A DNA stretch of 64,000 bases from Juglans regia. Taxonomy: Eukaryota; Streptophyta; Magnoliopsida; Fagales; Juglandaceae. This document shows, piece after piece, positions 45,901-57,848 of the stretch (positions are counted from its first letter, which is position 1; every line of letters starts with the position of its first letter). The notes beneath the pieces are model-generated. The model did not search any database, was not told the origin of the DNA, and saw only the letters and a list, made by a program, of their open reading frames with translations. Location of the stretch: positions 33,927,340 through 33,991,339 of the forward strand of contig NC_049911.1 in assembly GCF_001411555.2 (NCBI RefSeq), in the 5' to 3' direction. Made by a program: the position numbers and the translations under genes.

Positions 45901-47889
45901 TCTGGAATACTGTCTCATACTTTTAACAATGAAGTTGATGAGAGTCCAGGGAAGAGAACAATGGCTATTCAACTATAGCACCTATAAGTACCCAAATATT
46001 ATTCACCACCTCCATCACATGCTATAAAGAGGTCCCTACAAAAATAATAGGGTAAAAGGGTGTCGAGGGCGTTGATACCCCCCACATACCACACCATCAG
46101 GATTCAACTCTTTAAATAAGAAAATTATAGCATCAAGAACTAGGTGTGAGTTGTTCAATCAGAAGTCATGTATATTTGTAGAAAGGAAACCAAACATCAT
46201 CAGAATTGATATAAATCTCACCCCCTAGAGTGCATCTTCTCTAATATGGATATAGCCTCAATGGCAATACATGCAACCATGTCAATAGACATCCTGCATT
46301 TGAAAGGAAATAAGTTAAGGTCATATGGGCACAATCAATCACTTCATTAACAAATAAAAAGTATCAATTTGAAAAAGAAGCTTACGTGTGTGACTTATTA
46401 TTCCAAACATCCCACAAACTTGGCCCAAGCATATCCATGACCTGGAAACAGTAATAAAAAATTATCTTACAGATTCTGAAATCAGAGCTAACAAACTATG
46501 AATTCACTGCCGTGAGATAAAAAGGAGCCTATGAAAGTGAATAACACATACCATGATATAGTAGTCACCATGCCGGCCCTTATAATGAACTCGTGGAACA
46601 CCGTGACTGCCACCAAGTGCACTGCACAAAAAGCAGTTATAACCACATATGTTCAAAGTGACAAGACAATGTACAAAACAACATAATATGAGTGCTGATA
46701 GGCCTCACTTGTAAACTTGCCACTCATATGGTGGTCCATAATTGCATCCTTTACTACTCCTATGCTCAAATTTTAAAGCTACCTGAAATGTTAGAGAGAT
46801 TATGCAGAAAAGTTACCACCAAAATTATCCGAAATAAATATTAGGCATGCACATGCACCATATAAAAAATATGTGAAACCTCTACAGCTCTAGGGCCAGT
46901 TCTCTCGTTTGTACTAGCAGGACCAATGCGTCGACCAACGTAAACTTGTCCAAAGCCCCCTTTCCCCAGTTTTCTGTCTACTCTGTACATCGGGGAACCA
47001 CCAACTTGGACCTGTTGTGATGCCAAATAATAAAACGAGTACTCAGAATTGCAAAAGATATGCATGCAAGTCATAGCTAGCCTATGAGAATTCCCGTTCT
47101 TGATCAAAACCTTAAGCTATTGTATTATAATTTCCGCCAATGCAATTATCAAAACCTTAAGCTATTGTAAATGAAACAGATAATTTTTCGTAACTTATTT
47201 TTAATTTTTTCTTTTTTCTTTTTTCTTTTTTCTTCTCACTGTGCGTTTATTCTTCATATTCCCAATAGCGTCCCGATATTAAAGTGAAAAAGAATCCAAA
47301 TTTTCGAATCGATGAAACGAAGAACCCAGAATTTTCATGAGACCGAAATCAACAAATCTCTGAATAGGGTAAACAAAGAAGCAAGAAATCAACAAATTTT
47401 AGCGAACAGGACACAGAGCCCACAAACAAATTTTCGCACCTCTCCTTAAAACTCCTTTTCGTTAGTTTCTCATCATCCCAACAGAATAACCAAAGAGTAA
47501 ATAATGAACCAGAGTCTAATAACGAAATCAGGAAAGAGAGGGACCTTTTCAGGAAGAGGCGCAGCGCTGCCCTCATCCTCGGCTACGGGCCCCTTATCGC
47601 CGCCGCTATCGTACTCATCCATGGCTCTTTCCCCGGCTCCCTCTCTGGAAACCCCAATCTCTTCCTCTCCTCCTCTTTCTTCGTCCTTGCTCTTCACAAT
47701 ATTCGTCTCACCAACGCCGATCGCGTTCTTATTATTCCTCCGGTTCCGTCCGGTTTCCCTTCTCTGGCGAGTACGTAGAGCTAGAGGAAGCTTCTTATGG
47801 TTGTGGAGTACTGGTTGATGGGTAATCGGGCTCGGGTCAGGGTTGTTGGATGGACGGTTCCTGCGTGCTCGGCTACGCAGCTCAGGCAT
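43000..47889 (-). CDS. MLK: MUT9-like / photoregulatory protein kinase (casein kinase 1-like)
   Basis: MLK/PPK kinases are nuclear Ser/Thr kinases of the CK1 clade acting on photoreceptors, clock proteins and histone H3. Sixteen exons (minus strand, high to low): 47889-47545, 47011-46880, 46782-46709, 46621-46552, 46441-46386, 46293-46222, 45721-45627, 45521-45455, 45359-45230, 45151-44933, 44329-44199, 44118-43944, 43760-43670, 43589-43432, 43337-43149 and 43059-43000; 2064 nt, 687 aa plus stop. The N-terminal 115 residues are basic then acidic ([24 protein letters not shown]). The kinase domain has the P-loop GKGGFGQVY (131-139), VALK Lys163, catalytic HGDVKPEN with Asp255, and DLGLATRWRD with Asp278. 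An NLS-like KKKIR follows, then the family's conserved C-terminal region ([27 protein letters not shown]). No truncation seen. Confidence 0.95.
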
Positions 47890-48820
47890 CGTAAGGGTGA
47901 AGGTCCATGAAGAGGGCGAGGCCTTGGTGATATGGAGGTAGAAGATTCACAAATCTTCTAGAATCGTTATCGAGGGTTACTCGAGGATATGTGACATATT
48001 TTCGCAGAAGGCTGTGAGCCCAAGAAACAAACAATATCAATACATCAAACAATGAAAGAAAGAAATCACTGCAACTTTTGGGATTCGATGGGAGGGAATT
48101 TGGAGATCCGTGGAGGGAAATCAAATGCAATTGGTATTCTATTTTCTTGTGCAGAGATATGGACATCAGATGATTGGCATTTTGGATTTGAGTAACCTTC
48201 AGATAGTCTTGAAATTGAGGTGCTAATTGTATTGACTAATATTCATAATTAGTATTTATAAATATTATATATATATATATGAAATATGATGACATATTTT
48301 TAAATAGATAAATTTTATTTGTAATTCTTATTTAGAAACTGCATGTGCAAGTCATTCATTAAATGAAAAAAAAAATATCATTTTAATAAAGATATTTTGA
48401 AAAAATTTAAATACAAAATTAATTAAGCTTGTAATGCAGTTCTCATTTAAGAACTGTACGTAGTATTGCTCTTTTATATAACATATAGAGTGTGAGATTT
48501 TTGTGTAGAACGTCACTATAATTTTTATTTGATAGATATTTTTACTATCTTTGAAAATAATCATTAAATTAATTGAGAATGTGTTTGGAAAGTAAAATTT
48601 GGTAATACGCTTTATTTAAAAAATAAAATAAAATTTGTTGTGCACCAAGTTCAACCAAAGATATGAACTTCCACTTCATGGAATGTGTAACTTAAGACTG
48701 ATGAAATTCTTAATTTATTTTTATTTTTCGCAGCAAGTGTGAAGTAGTACATGTTTTACAGCAGAAGTTTATGAGGAAATGACATGGATTTATGATTAGT
48801 TGAAAGAATATGCCAGTGAT
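47890..48820. other. Upstream region of the MLK kinase
   Basis: Contains the minus-strand kinase 5' UTR and promoter, then AT-rich DNA with TA runs near 48270. No gene was recognised. Confidence 0.5.
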
Positions 48821-49214
48821 AAGTTACAATTATTTTATAATTTTGGTACAACTCTTAAACGAGATATTAATATATTTTTAATTTATTTGGGTTTTTATGA
48901 AGAGATTGTAAAATAATTGTATCTTACATAATTTTTTATTTTTACACGAATGCAGATGAAGTTGGAAAAGATGACACGTGGATCCGAACTCCTAATACGG
49001 GCCTCAAGCCAATCCCTTGCCATGGGCTTGGTCCAAATGATCAATTGAGATTAGCCTTACGGTCATTCAGGCCCGAAGTGGAGAAATTCCCACGCCGAAA
49101 AATCTTCGTATAATATTACTGTCATTTATGTCATACCCACGAATCATGATGTGCCAGGTCAGTAAGCATGAAACGGCACGACACCCGTCTATTTTAACCT
49201 GTTCTTTTCCAATT

Positions 49215-49341
49215 GAAAAATGATAGATATATAATTATTTTTTAAATGAATCATAGTTTTATAAAATAATAATATCACTTTATATAACTATTCTCATTTT
49301 AAAATATGATTATATAAAAAACTGTACACGTGTGATTACTA
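49215..49341. mobile_element. Small element with 9-bp target duplication
   Basis: A 127-bp AT-rich insertion flanked by TTTCCAATT (49206-49214 and 49342-49350). The homologous spot upstream of the intact LFS-like gene (about 53560) lacks it. The 9-bp duplication fits Mutator-like elements, but the ends show no clear inverted repeat. Confidence 0.55.
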
Positions 49342-49392
49342 TTTCCAATTTAACCCATTTTAGAATTTTACTATCTCCCTTTTATCTCAGTA

Positions 49393-49505
49393 ACGGAGCG
49401 AAACTCACCACCGGTACCACCAAAGTGGGAAGGCAAAGGTTTCCGCAAGACTAAACGGTGCCGTGGCAGACCATATATGGCCTTTGTTCAAGGACTTATT
49501 CAACG
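49393..49505 (+). pseudogene. Truncated 5' copy of the LFS-like gene
   Basis: About 113 bp closely matches 53609-53720 of the intact gene. The start codon position reads ACG instead of ATG, an extra A at about 49437 shifts the frame, and homology stops near 49505 where the intact gene continues. Promoter sequence (49140-49210) matches 53503-53565. It is non-functional, from a local duplication. Confidence 0.9.
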
Positions 49506-51580
49506 CTACTTTTTGAGTTGCAAACTTACCCTCTAACTATTTTACAAAGGAATGACAGTTACAATTATTTTGTGATTTTTATACAACTCTTTAACTATTT
49601 TGTAATTTTTACACAACTCTTTAATGATATATTATTGTCTTTTGAATTTATTTTAGTTTTTAATTATGATTTGTTGTGTTCTTCAAACTCAAGTAAATTA
49701 AAAATAATAATATTTATCAATAAATTGTAAAATAATTGTATCTTACACCATTTTTTATTTTACACAAATGCAAATGCAGCCATGTTTGGATATAAAAAAT
49801 ATTTGAAAATATATGAAAAATTTGTTGACATTGGGTTTTAAAAAAAGGAGATAATATTTGAGTACAAGTATTGTTTAAAATAAGTATTGTATTGGAGTTT
49901 GTAAAAGTTGATAGATAAAGTTGAAAAGTTGTTAAAATATAGATTTTAAAAATAATTATCTGTTTTAAAATTTGTAAAAGTTATATTAATTTTAATATTT
50001 AAGTAATAATTAGATGAAAATTTAAAATAAAAAAATTATATGATTGATTAATGTTTGGAAATAAAATTATAAAAGAAGTTGACAAATGTTAAAAATTTCA
50101 TATTTGCTATAGTAAATCTACTCCTAAACAGATCTGTTTTACCAACACTACACATTGTGACATGGTGAACCCGGTCTAGTCGCCTGGGATAGATATGAGA
50201 GAGGGTAAAATGTGCGTTTTACTTTAAAGAAGAAAAAAATAAATAAAAGCTATGTTGCAACTGGTGTGTAGTGTTGGAGAAATAATGGCACATATATAGA
50301 ATTGAGTCATGCTACGTATAGACCCATTAGGGGCTTGCGTTGCCTTCGTGCGCACGAAAAGGGTGTTTAGGTCATTTTCCTACAATTTTATTCAAATGTC
50401 AAAAATATCCCTCACTTACATCTTCCTCCCTACAGTTAGACCAAAATACAGACCCAGCATAATTCCAGACCTGATGTAAAACAAACAATCTTGATTCCTA
50501 ACATTGTTAAAAAGAACCACCCATGACCATTTTGTAATGTATATAAGAAGTCAGATTTCAAAACTATCCCTTCAATCAAATCCTTTTTTCCATTCCCATA
50601 GCTTTAGGAAGCAAACACTGAAAGAAAATTGAAAACATAATGAGAGGGAAAAGAAAACCCACTAATTTGGATAAAGACAACAAATTAAACAAATAATAAC
50701 CAGGCAGACTAAAAAAAGCAACGGATCAAAGAATTGGGTTTCCTAAAAATCGAGAAGATAAGCACTTTTGGCAACAAAAACAAAAACGCAATAAAGAAAA
50801 TAAACAAACTAAAACCCATTGATTAAATAAACACCCATAAAAAAAATAGAGATATATACGACGAAACTTACTCAAAGCGCCAAAGAGAACAAAGAAAAAA
50901 AATGAAACTTGTCCAACCCAATGGATGACACATGGACCCGAACTTAATACGGGCCTCAAACCCCCTTGCCGTGGGCTTGGTCTAAACGATCAATTAAGAC
51001 AAGCCTTGTGGTCATTGAGGACCACTTTAAGGTTGTCTATCGTTGGTAAGATACTTCAATCCATCTCATATAGATTTATTATTTTTTTAATTTTTTATAA
51101 AAAAATTAAACTCGTCTCAATTTATTATATATATTTAAATATACTTATATTCAAACATATTTTAATGATCCCACAAAATAATGCTATTCACATATTAATT
51201 CACATAATTTGAAATTACCTCAGAATCCAAAGGCAGCTTAAAAGGAGTTTTACTACATGAGAATGCTATTTAAATTTTTATACTTAATATATCATTCATG
51301 TAACATAATTTAAATTTTAAAATTTATCTTAAAAATTAAGTTATATCACGTAGATTATATATATCATAGAAGTATTTTAATAAAGTTATTATTGCTACAT
51401 ATAAACACACAACTTATAATAAAATTCATTTTAATTTTAAAAAAATTAAAACACTAATTAGTGATTAGATACTGATATGGAAACATTCATCAATACAATT
51501 AGTTACGTTAAAAAAGCTCGTTTAGAAGCCGCGGAGAAATTATCACGCTGAAAAAACCGAAGATAATGTTACTGACAACT

Positions 51581-52265
51581 AAGGGTGTAATCGGTCTAGT
51601 CCAGTCTAATTTTAGATAAAATCTAAGACTAAACCGGTATGTACCGGTTTTATATTTTTCAAAACTGATTACGCACCGATTATCCTCCTAAACCGGTACT
51701 TCCGGTTTTACCGATTTTCAGTCCGATCCGGTTTTTCAATTTTTTAAAAATGTAAATTTCACAATTTATCATTTAAAATTTGTTTATAAAAAAAAAAAAA
51801 TTGATTTAAAAAAATTATTTTATACTTTTATTAATGTATTAGACTATATAATAGTATTAATATTAGATTATTGGTATAGTTATAAGTTATATATTAGTAT
51901 TAGTTATAAACTTTTAGTGATCTAGTATTAACATTTTATGTAATAATTTATAAATTATAATAACAAATTATTTCATATATGAATATATATGTTATATAAA
52001 AAATTTCACATAAAAATTTATAATTATACATTATATATAAAACTTATATATATTAATATTTAATATATATAAAATATTTTGTATAAAACTTATATTTAAA
52101 AATATTATTTTTTATTATTTTTAATCAATCGGTCCGGTCCGGTTTGATCTAAAAAATATCTGAACCGGCCGATTTTTACATTTTAAAAATCGGTTCCGGA
52201 CCGGACCGGTTCAAAACCAATCCGGTTCGGTTCGGTCCGATTTTTCAGTTTAAATTTACACCCCT
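51581..52265. mobile_element. Non-autonomous DNA element with 10-bp target duplication
   Basis: 685 bp flanked by a perfect ACTGACAACT (51571-51580 and 52266-52275). Ends AAGGGTGTAA and TTACACCCCT are inverted. Near both ends there are many CCGGTT/CGGTCC words, with an AT-rich centre. A 10-bp duplication is typical of Mutator-like elements. No transposase seen. Confidence 0.85.
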
Positions 52266-52299
52266 ACTGACAACTGTAAATATATCTTTACTCTCGTTC

Positions 52300-53330
52300 C
52301 GTTTGAATATAAATACGATTTCATAATTTCATTTTATCTTATTTTATTATTATATAAAATATAATAAATAATTCAACTTTTTTAAATATCAAAATAATAA
52401 TAATATTTAATTTAATTTTCGTCTAAAACTATCTCATCTCATTTCATTATTCAAACGGGGCATCACTTTTGTCAAACGAACAATGTTAGATTTGTCAAGC
52501 GCAACCAGCCTAAGGTTTCGTTCAGATGTTGAGTTGAGTTGAGATAATGGAATGAGTTTTATGGTGTCCACCTAATATAAGTTTATATGTATTTGAATGT
52601 TAAGATAAATTTATATATATTTATGAAAAATTGAAAAATGTTGTAGATCCCGCGTGTAAATAGGTGTTGAATTGAAAAAGGTTATGAGTCCCATGTATAA
52701 AAATGTTTTGAGTTGAGTGATATTTAGGCTGCGTTTAGATCTTGAACTGAGTTGAGTTGAGATGAAAGTTGAAAATTGAATAAAATATTATTATAATATT
52801 ATTATTATTTTGATATTTGAAAAAATTGAATTATTTATTATATTTTGTGCTGAAATTTGAAAAAGTTATAATGATTAGATGAGATGAGCTTGGGATCCTT
52901 GGGCTGCGTATAGATGTTGAGTTGAGCTCAGCTGAGTTGAGTTTTTTATGAATAATAGTGAGTTGAGTAGTGAAGGAAGTTATGTGAGACTTATCTAAAC
53001 TAAGTTTAAAGTATGTTTGGATGTTAATATGAGTTTAATACTTTTTATGGGAAATTGAAAAAAGTTGTGGATTTCATATATAAAAATGTTTTAAGTTGAA
53101 AAATGTTGTAGGTCTTACGTGTAATAAGATTTTGAATTAGGATGAGTTTAGTAACTTGAGAATTAAATTTTTGGATGTTAGACTCAGTTTAAAATTAGAT
53201 TAAACTCAATTGAGTTTGTAAACCAGACGTAGCCAAATAATTTGAGAATTGATTATTTAAATGTTACATTTAGTTTAAAATTAGACTGAATTGATCTCAA
53301 TATATTCAAACATTCAAACAGGACATAATC
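52300..53330. mobile_element. Cluster of GAGTTGAG-family MITEs
   Basis: At least four family-like segments in series: about 52297-52460 (CGTTTGAATA and TATTCAAACGGGG ends), from 52514 (GGTTTCGTTCAGATG), from 52731 (GGCTGCGTTTAGATC) to about 52895, and from about 52903 (GGGCTGCGTATAGATG) to about 53235 (CCAGACGTAGCC). The copies abut or nest and are variably truncated. Confidence 0.7.
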
Positions 53331-53608
53331 CTTTTTAAAACGGTAGAATTGATTATTAAAAAATTTAATTTTTTTTATATAAATTATATATTTACTATTT
53401 TTTTAAAATAATTATACAACCTTACAAACTTCATTATTATAAATATTATTTTTCTAATCAAATTCACGATGCCGACATTCGTAATGTCCAAGTTATTGGT
53501 CGCATGCCACGTCAGTAAGCATGAACGGCACGGCACCCGTCTATTTTAACGTGTCCTCTTCCACCGTAACCCATTTTGGACTTTTACCATCTCCGTCTTT
53601 TCTCCGTG

Positions 53609-54127
53609 ATGGAGCGAAACTCACCGCCGGCACCGCCCAAATGGGAAGGCAAGGTTTCCGCAAGACTAAACGGTGCCGTCGCTGACCAAATATGGCCTTT
53701 GTTCAAGGACTTCTTCAACTTCCACAAGTGGTTTCCTGGCTTAGCCACTTGCTACGGCATCCACGGCACCAACGGTGAGCCCGGCTGCATCCGAGACTGC
53801 GCCGGATTCTCCATCCCCTCCGACTCCGGTGGCGATTCCGTCAGCTGGTCCAACGAAAGATTAATTGCCGTCGATGACGATTCACGTAGCTTAAGCTACG
53901 AGATCGTGGACTGCAATATTGGGTTCGAGTCGTACGTTGCGACGGTGAAGATTGTTCCACAGGGTGATGATGGCCAAGCTGGATGTGTGATCGAGTGGTC
54001 GTTCACCGTTGATCCGGTGGAAGGGTGGGCACGGGATGATTTGGTGAGGAGGTATGAGGTGGGCCTGCAGCGCATGGCCCAGAGGATGGAGGATGCACTG
54101 CGAGAGGGAATGGAGCGTGACGGGTAG
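53609..54127 (+). CDS. Lachrymatory-factor-synthase-like protein (START/Bet v 1 fold)
   Basis: Single-exon gene, 172 aa plus stop, in the polyketide cyclase/lipid transport (SRPBCC) superfamily; most plant members are named lachrymatory factor synthase-like without a proven substrate. It starts at the ATG of MERNSPPAPPKWEGK, the usual short lead before the KWEGKV strand. Family marks: IWPLFKDFFNFHKWFPG, CYGIHGTNGEPGCIRDC, SWSNERLIAVDD, LSYEIVDCNIGFESYVATVK, GCVIEWSFTVDPVEGWARDD and a C-terminal amphipathic helix. An in-frame upstream ATG would add unlike sequence. No signal peptide or membrane segment, so probably cytosolic. Coding DNA is much GC-richer than its flanks. A truncated copy lies at 49393, and copies of its 3' flank lie downstream. 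Confidence 0.9.
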   Translation: MERNSPPAPPKWEGKVSARLNGAVADQIWPLFKDFFNFHKWFPGLATCYGIHGTNGEPGCIRDCAGFSIPSDSGGDSVSWSNERLIAVDDDSRSLSYEIVDCNIGFESYVATVKIVPQGDDGQAGCVIEWSFTVDPVEGWARDDLVRRYEVGLQRMAQRMEDALREGMERDG

Positions 54128-54129
54128 TT

Positions 54130-55615
54130 GTTTATTCATGGCCGGAGAATGGAGGATGCCACGCGGGGTAGTTGGGGCTAGAAGGGTAGTTGGTTGTAAT
54201 TTCAATACTGCCCATGGTGAAGGGTAGTTGGCTATAATTTCAAATTGTTCACGTGAAGTACTGTTATTTATAAAAATAATATGACAAACTAACATGACTT
54301 CATTTGATTCGTTAAATTTATAAAAATAATTTTATAATCTAACGAATCACATCAATACACCTTAATTTATAATATTACTTTTGTATAATTTTTTTATAGT
54401 TATAATATTTATCTTATTTATTATATTTTAATGAGTAATATTATATTTACTTACAAATTTAAATATAATATTATATGTATTGAGGGTTAATTTCGTTTTA
54501 TCAAATTTTTAATTAGAATTTTAAATTTTAAAATCTTTACAATTTTAATAAATGATAGGTCAACACGTATGATTATGTATGTAAAATTATATGACTATAA
54601 CCGTAAAATTGTAATTATAGATAACATTTTTCCTTGAAATCAATAATAAGAAATTTTTTATTCTCAGGGAGGATGGCGAGCGGGGAAGTTGGAGCTAGAA
54701 GGATTGTTTGTTATAATTTCAATATTATCCATGGTGAATGATAGTTGTTATTTATTGTATTTTAATGGGTAGTGTTGCATATGTTTATAATTTTATGAAA
54801 ATTTTTATTTATTATCTCATACACTATACATCAACGTGTGATTTATTATTTTTATCGTTTTATTTAAATACATACATATTAATGTGTAAATATATGTATT
54901 TAAATATAAATATAAAAATTACAAATCATATATTAATATGTAGTGTGAGGATGATAAATATAATTTCTTCAATTTTATATATAATATTATATATATTGCA
55001 GGTAGTTTCATTTTATCTTTTTATTTTAATTAGAATTTTAACTTTTAAATGTCACGATCTCAACAATTGATACGTGAACATATATGATTATGAATAATGA
55101 CACGCAAAAGCACATTTTTTCAACACATTTCAAGCAATATTATAATATGAGAGTATTTTTATAAAATAATATTATTTTTATAAGATATTTTATAAAAATA
55201 CACCTAATTTAGAATATAATTATGTAAATTATTGTGAAAATAAGTATGTATAAATCATTTTTATTTTATTATAATCGTAAAATTGTATACTTATAAACGT
55301 AAAATTGCAAGTATGGATGGAATTACTTATTTAAATAATAAGAAAATTTCGATCATCAGGGAGGATGGCACACGACGGGAGGTTGGAGCTAGAAGGGTAG
55401 TTGGTTGTAATTCCAATGTTGTACAGGGTGAAGGGTAGTTGTTATTTAAAATATTCCAATATCAAATAATTGACAGAGAATCGGAGATGATAAGAAATCT
55501 CAGGGGGAGTTGGAGCTAGAAGGGTAGTTGGCTGTAATTTCAGTGTTGTCCATGGTGAAGGGTAGTTGTTATTTATTATATTCCAATATCAGACAATTAC
55601 GGAGATGATGAGAAA
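54130..55615 (+). repeat. Decayed array of the LFS-like gene's 3' flank
   Basis: The segment GGAGGATG...GTTGGGGCTAGAAGGGTAGTTGG...CCATGGTGAAGGGTAGTTG at 54141-54240 recurs at about 54664-54760, 55357-55445 and 55500-55580 with growing or shrinking AT-rich spacers. Spacers also share TTAATTAGAATTTTAA words (about 54510 and 55025). The units look like serial tandem duplications of the gene's 3' UTR without its coding part. Confidence 0.85.
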
Positions 55616-57147
55616 TCACGTGCGATTTTTAAATGATATAATAAAAAATAAATATCAAAAGATGATTAGAGACATAATTTAAGCTGCTTGCCATAGTTTG
55701 ACTGTTAGCTTCCAGTTCATTCCTCAATAATTGCTAGCCTTTATAGATATATTCAACAAGATTGGCATAATTCTCCTATGGCCCTACCCATGGCATAATT
55801 TATCTTTTTTTGCCCTATCTCTTTTTTTTTTTTTTTTGTTATCCGCGCACACGTATTCAAGAGACATAATTCTCAGTAACCATTACATTGTTCGTACACG
55901 GGGGGGCCTTGGTGAAATATCAAAAAGTTAGGGCATAGATAAAAAGTTAGAAGAATAAAAAGGGGCCTAGGTTATCGGACATCGACAGAAACCAAAACTA
56001 CGCGATTCTATGGTTGAATTGACTGTCTCTATCGAACTACTGATGTAGCTAATATTTTCTATTAAATTTACAAAAAACAGTAAGGACAAAATGGAACAGG
56101 GGAAGTTGACAACTTTTTTTTTCCTGCTTCTTTGTTTCATTTATTTATTTATTTATTGTTTCATATTCCTTATCTCGATTGTGATTATCGAATATTAAAT
56201 GTAGAGTTGGAAAGTGGAGACGTGATGGGCCAACTGCCCCCAATTTATAATGTTATCAGGCACTAATTAAACTGTCACATCTTTAAATAACGGGGACAAT
56301 TTTTAACTGTTCTCGAGTCATGATCTGGAAGCAGAGAGACTGATCCATTCTTTAGATCTGGTGGGATATGTATATGACATATTAAAATGGATAATAATTT
56401 TAAACTGTTAGGCAAATAATGCTGGGAAAAAAAATGGTTACATGGCCTAGATCAAAGGATAAGTAACCATTGAAAAATAATGCATGCCAGCTCAAATGTA
56501 ATTATTTAATTTATGCCTAGTTTACCAAACCCAATGAAAAATAAAATAGTGTCAAAGGTCCAAAATTCAAATTTACAATGGCGAGGCCTTGGCGTTGTTT
56601 GCGAAGTGCACGTGATGCACGAACCTGTTTGCAATACCAGTGCTCCCGCAAAATTACTCGATCGCTACGCATGCGTTCGATCTATACAATAAAGTTCCCG
56701 ATTATCTTGCATAACTAGTAATTTATTTTCCAAGTATTTTTTTCCCGAATTTGGGGACACACAGAGCCCGAGTCACGTTGAACGTGACAGCATTTAATAT
56801 AAGATCTACATGTTTTATTTATTTTTCTCTAAATTAAAAAAAAAATGTTTGAAACAGCAAATTATAACAGATATAAAGTAGGTGATAGAGATACATATAC
56901 ATGTATATTTACTTAGTTACCGTATATCATAAGTAGGAGAGATGGATGTATATTACTAGTACATGATGATTTTGTATGAAAATGTATGCTGTAATTAATA
57001 TGATTTTTTTTTTTTTTTTTGTAAGCATGCATCGTATATTCGTATGTACAAAATGGGTATGCATGATAGGTATATGACAGATTATGTGTTCCACGTAATT
57101 TTCCTTTCCAGCTGGCAAGCATCAAATTACATAAGAGAAATGTGTAA
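55616..57147. other. Intergenic region
   Basis: AT-rich, with homopolymer runs and no supported gene or recognised repeat apart from simple-sequence tracts. Confidence 0.5.
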
Positions 57148-57848
57148 GAGCATTCTGATTGAATTAGTTAAAAATTAAATCTAATGAGAATTTAGTTATT
57201 AAATCTTAAAATGTATCACATTAGAATAGTTATATTTCAAATATTTAAAATATAGTTACAGTAACTTTTAAAATTATTTTTAAATTTTAAAAGATACTGT
57301 TTATTCATCAAATCTATTTTATATTATTTGTTTCTCTCTCCCAAGGTCTCCATCAATATATTTCTAATTTCTATTTTTAATCCATAATTTAATTAGAATA
57401 TGATTACTAATTAATATATAATATTATGAATATTAAAATATAATCAAATAAAATAATTTCATAATTAAAAAAATTAGAATATTTTTGAAATTGATATATT
57501 AATTTAAGTTAGTAATATATTAATTTAATAAGAATATGATTATTAATTAATATATAATAGGTAGAATAGTATAATATGATAAAATAAAATAAATTAATAA
57601 TTAAAAAATTAAATATTTTTGAAATTATTAATTATTTATTACTATATAATAAATAAATGTATAATTTAATGAAAAATTTTGATGTGAATAATTAAAATTA
57701 AATTTATCTTATAGTATTTTATTATTATATAATGAAAAAATAACTATTCCAATATAAATATTTATGTGAATAAAATAATTAAAATTTAAATTTCTCTCAT
57801 ATTTATTAAAAATGTCATTTAATTTTAATTAATCCAATAAGAGTGCTT
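57148..57848. mobile_element. Probable PIF/Harbinger-like element
   Basis: About 700 bp, very AT-rich. The left end GAGCATTCTGATTGAATTA and the right end TAATCCAATAAGAGTGCTT are imperfect inverted repeats. TAA flanks both sides (57145-57147 and 57849-57851). The ends resemble those of the element at 27307-28281. Confidence 0.6.

Larger units (their letters stand above)
48826..49772. repeat. Direct repeats flanking the truncated LFS-like copy
   Basis: About 48826-48957 and 49557-49772 share GTTACAATTATTTT, ACAACTCTT and GTAAAATAATTGTATCTTAC, followed by TTTTTTATTT and ACACAAATGCA-like words in the same order. They bracket the truncated LFS-like copy and its promoter remnant, so they could be two copies of one element or recombination footprints. 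Confidence 0.65.
49773..53608. other. Transposon-expanded upstream region of the LFS-like gene
   Basis: AT-rich. The segments 50927-51025, about 51525-51575 and 53460-53608 match, in order, the compact upstream region of the truncated copy (48966-49210). The material between is inserted repeats, including 51581-52265 and the MITE cluster at 52300-53330. The promoter is probably 53460-53608 plus relics. Confidence 0.6.

Noticed and set aside
47504..47818. 104-codon plus-strand frame rich in Ser and Pro
   Set aside because: Antisense to the first exon of the MLK kinase, whose frame is supported by the family.
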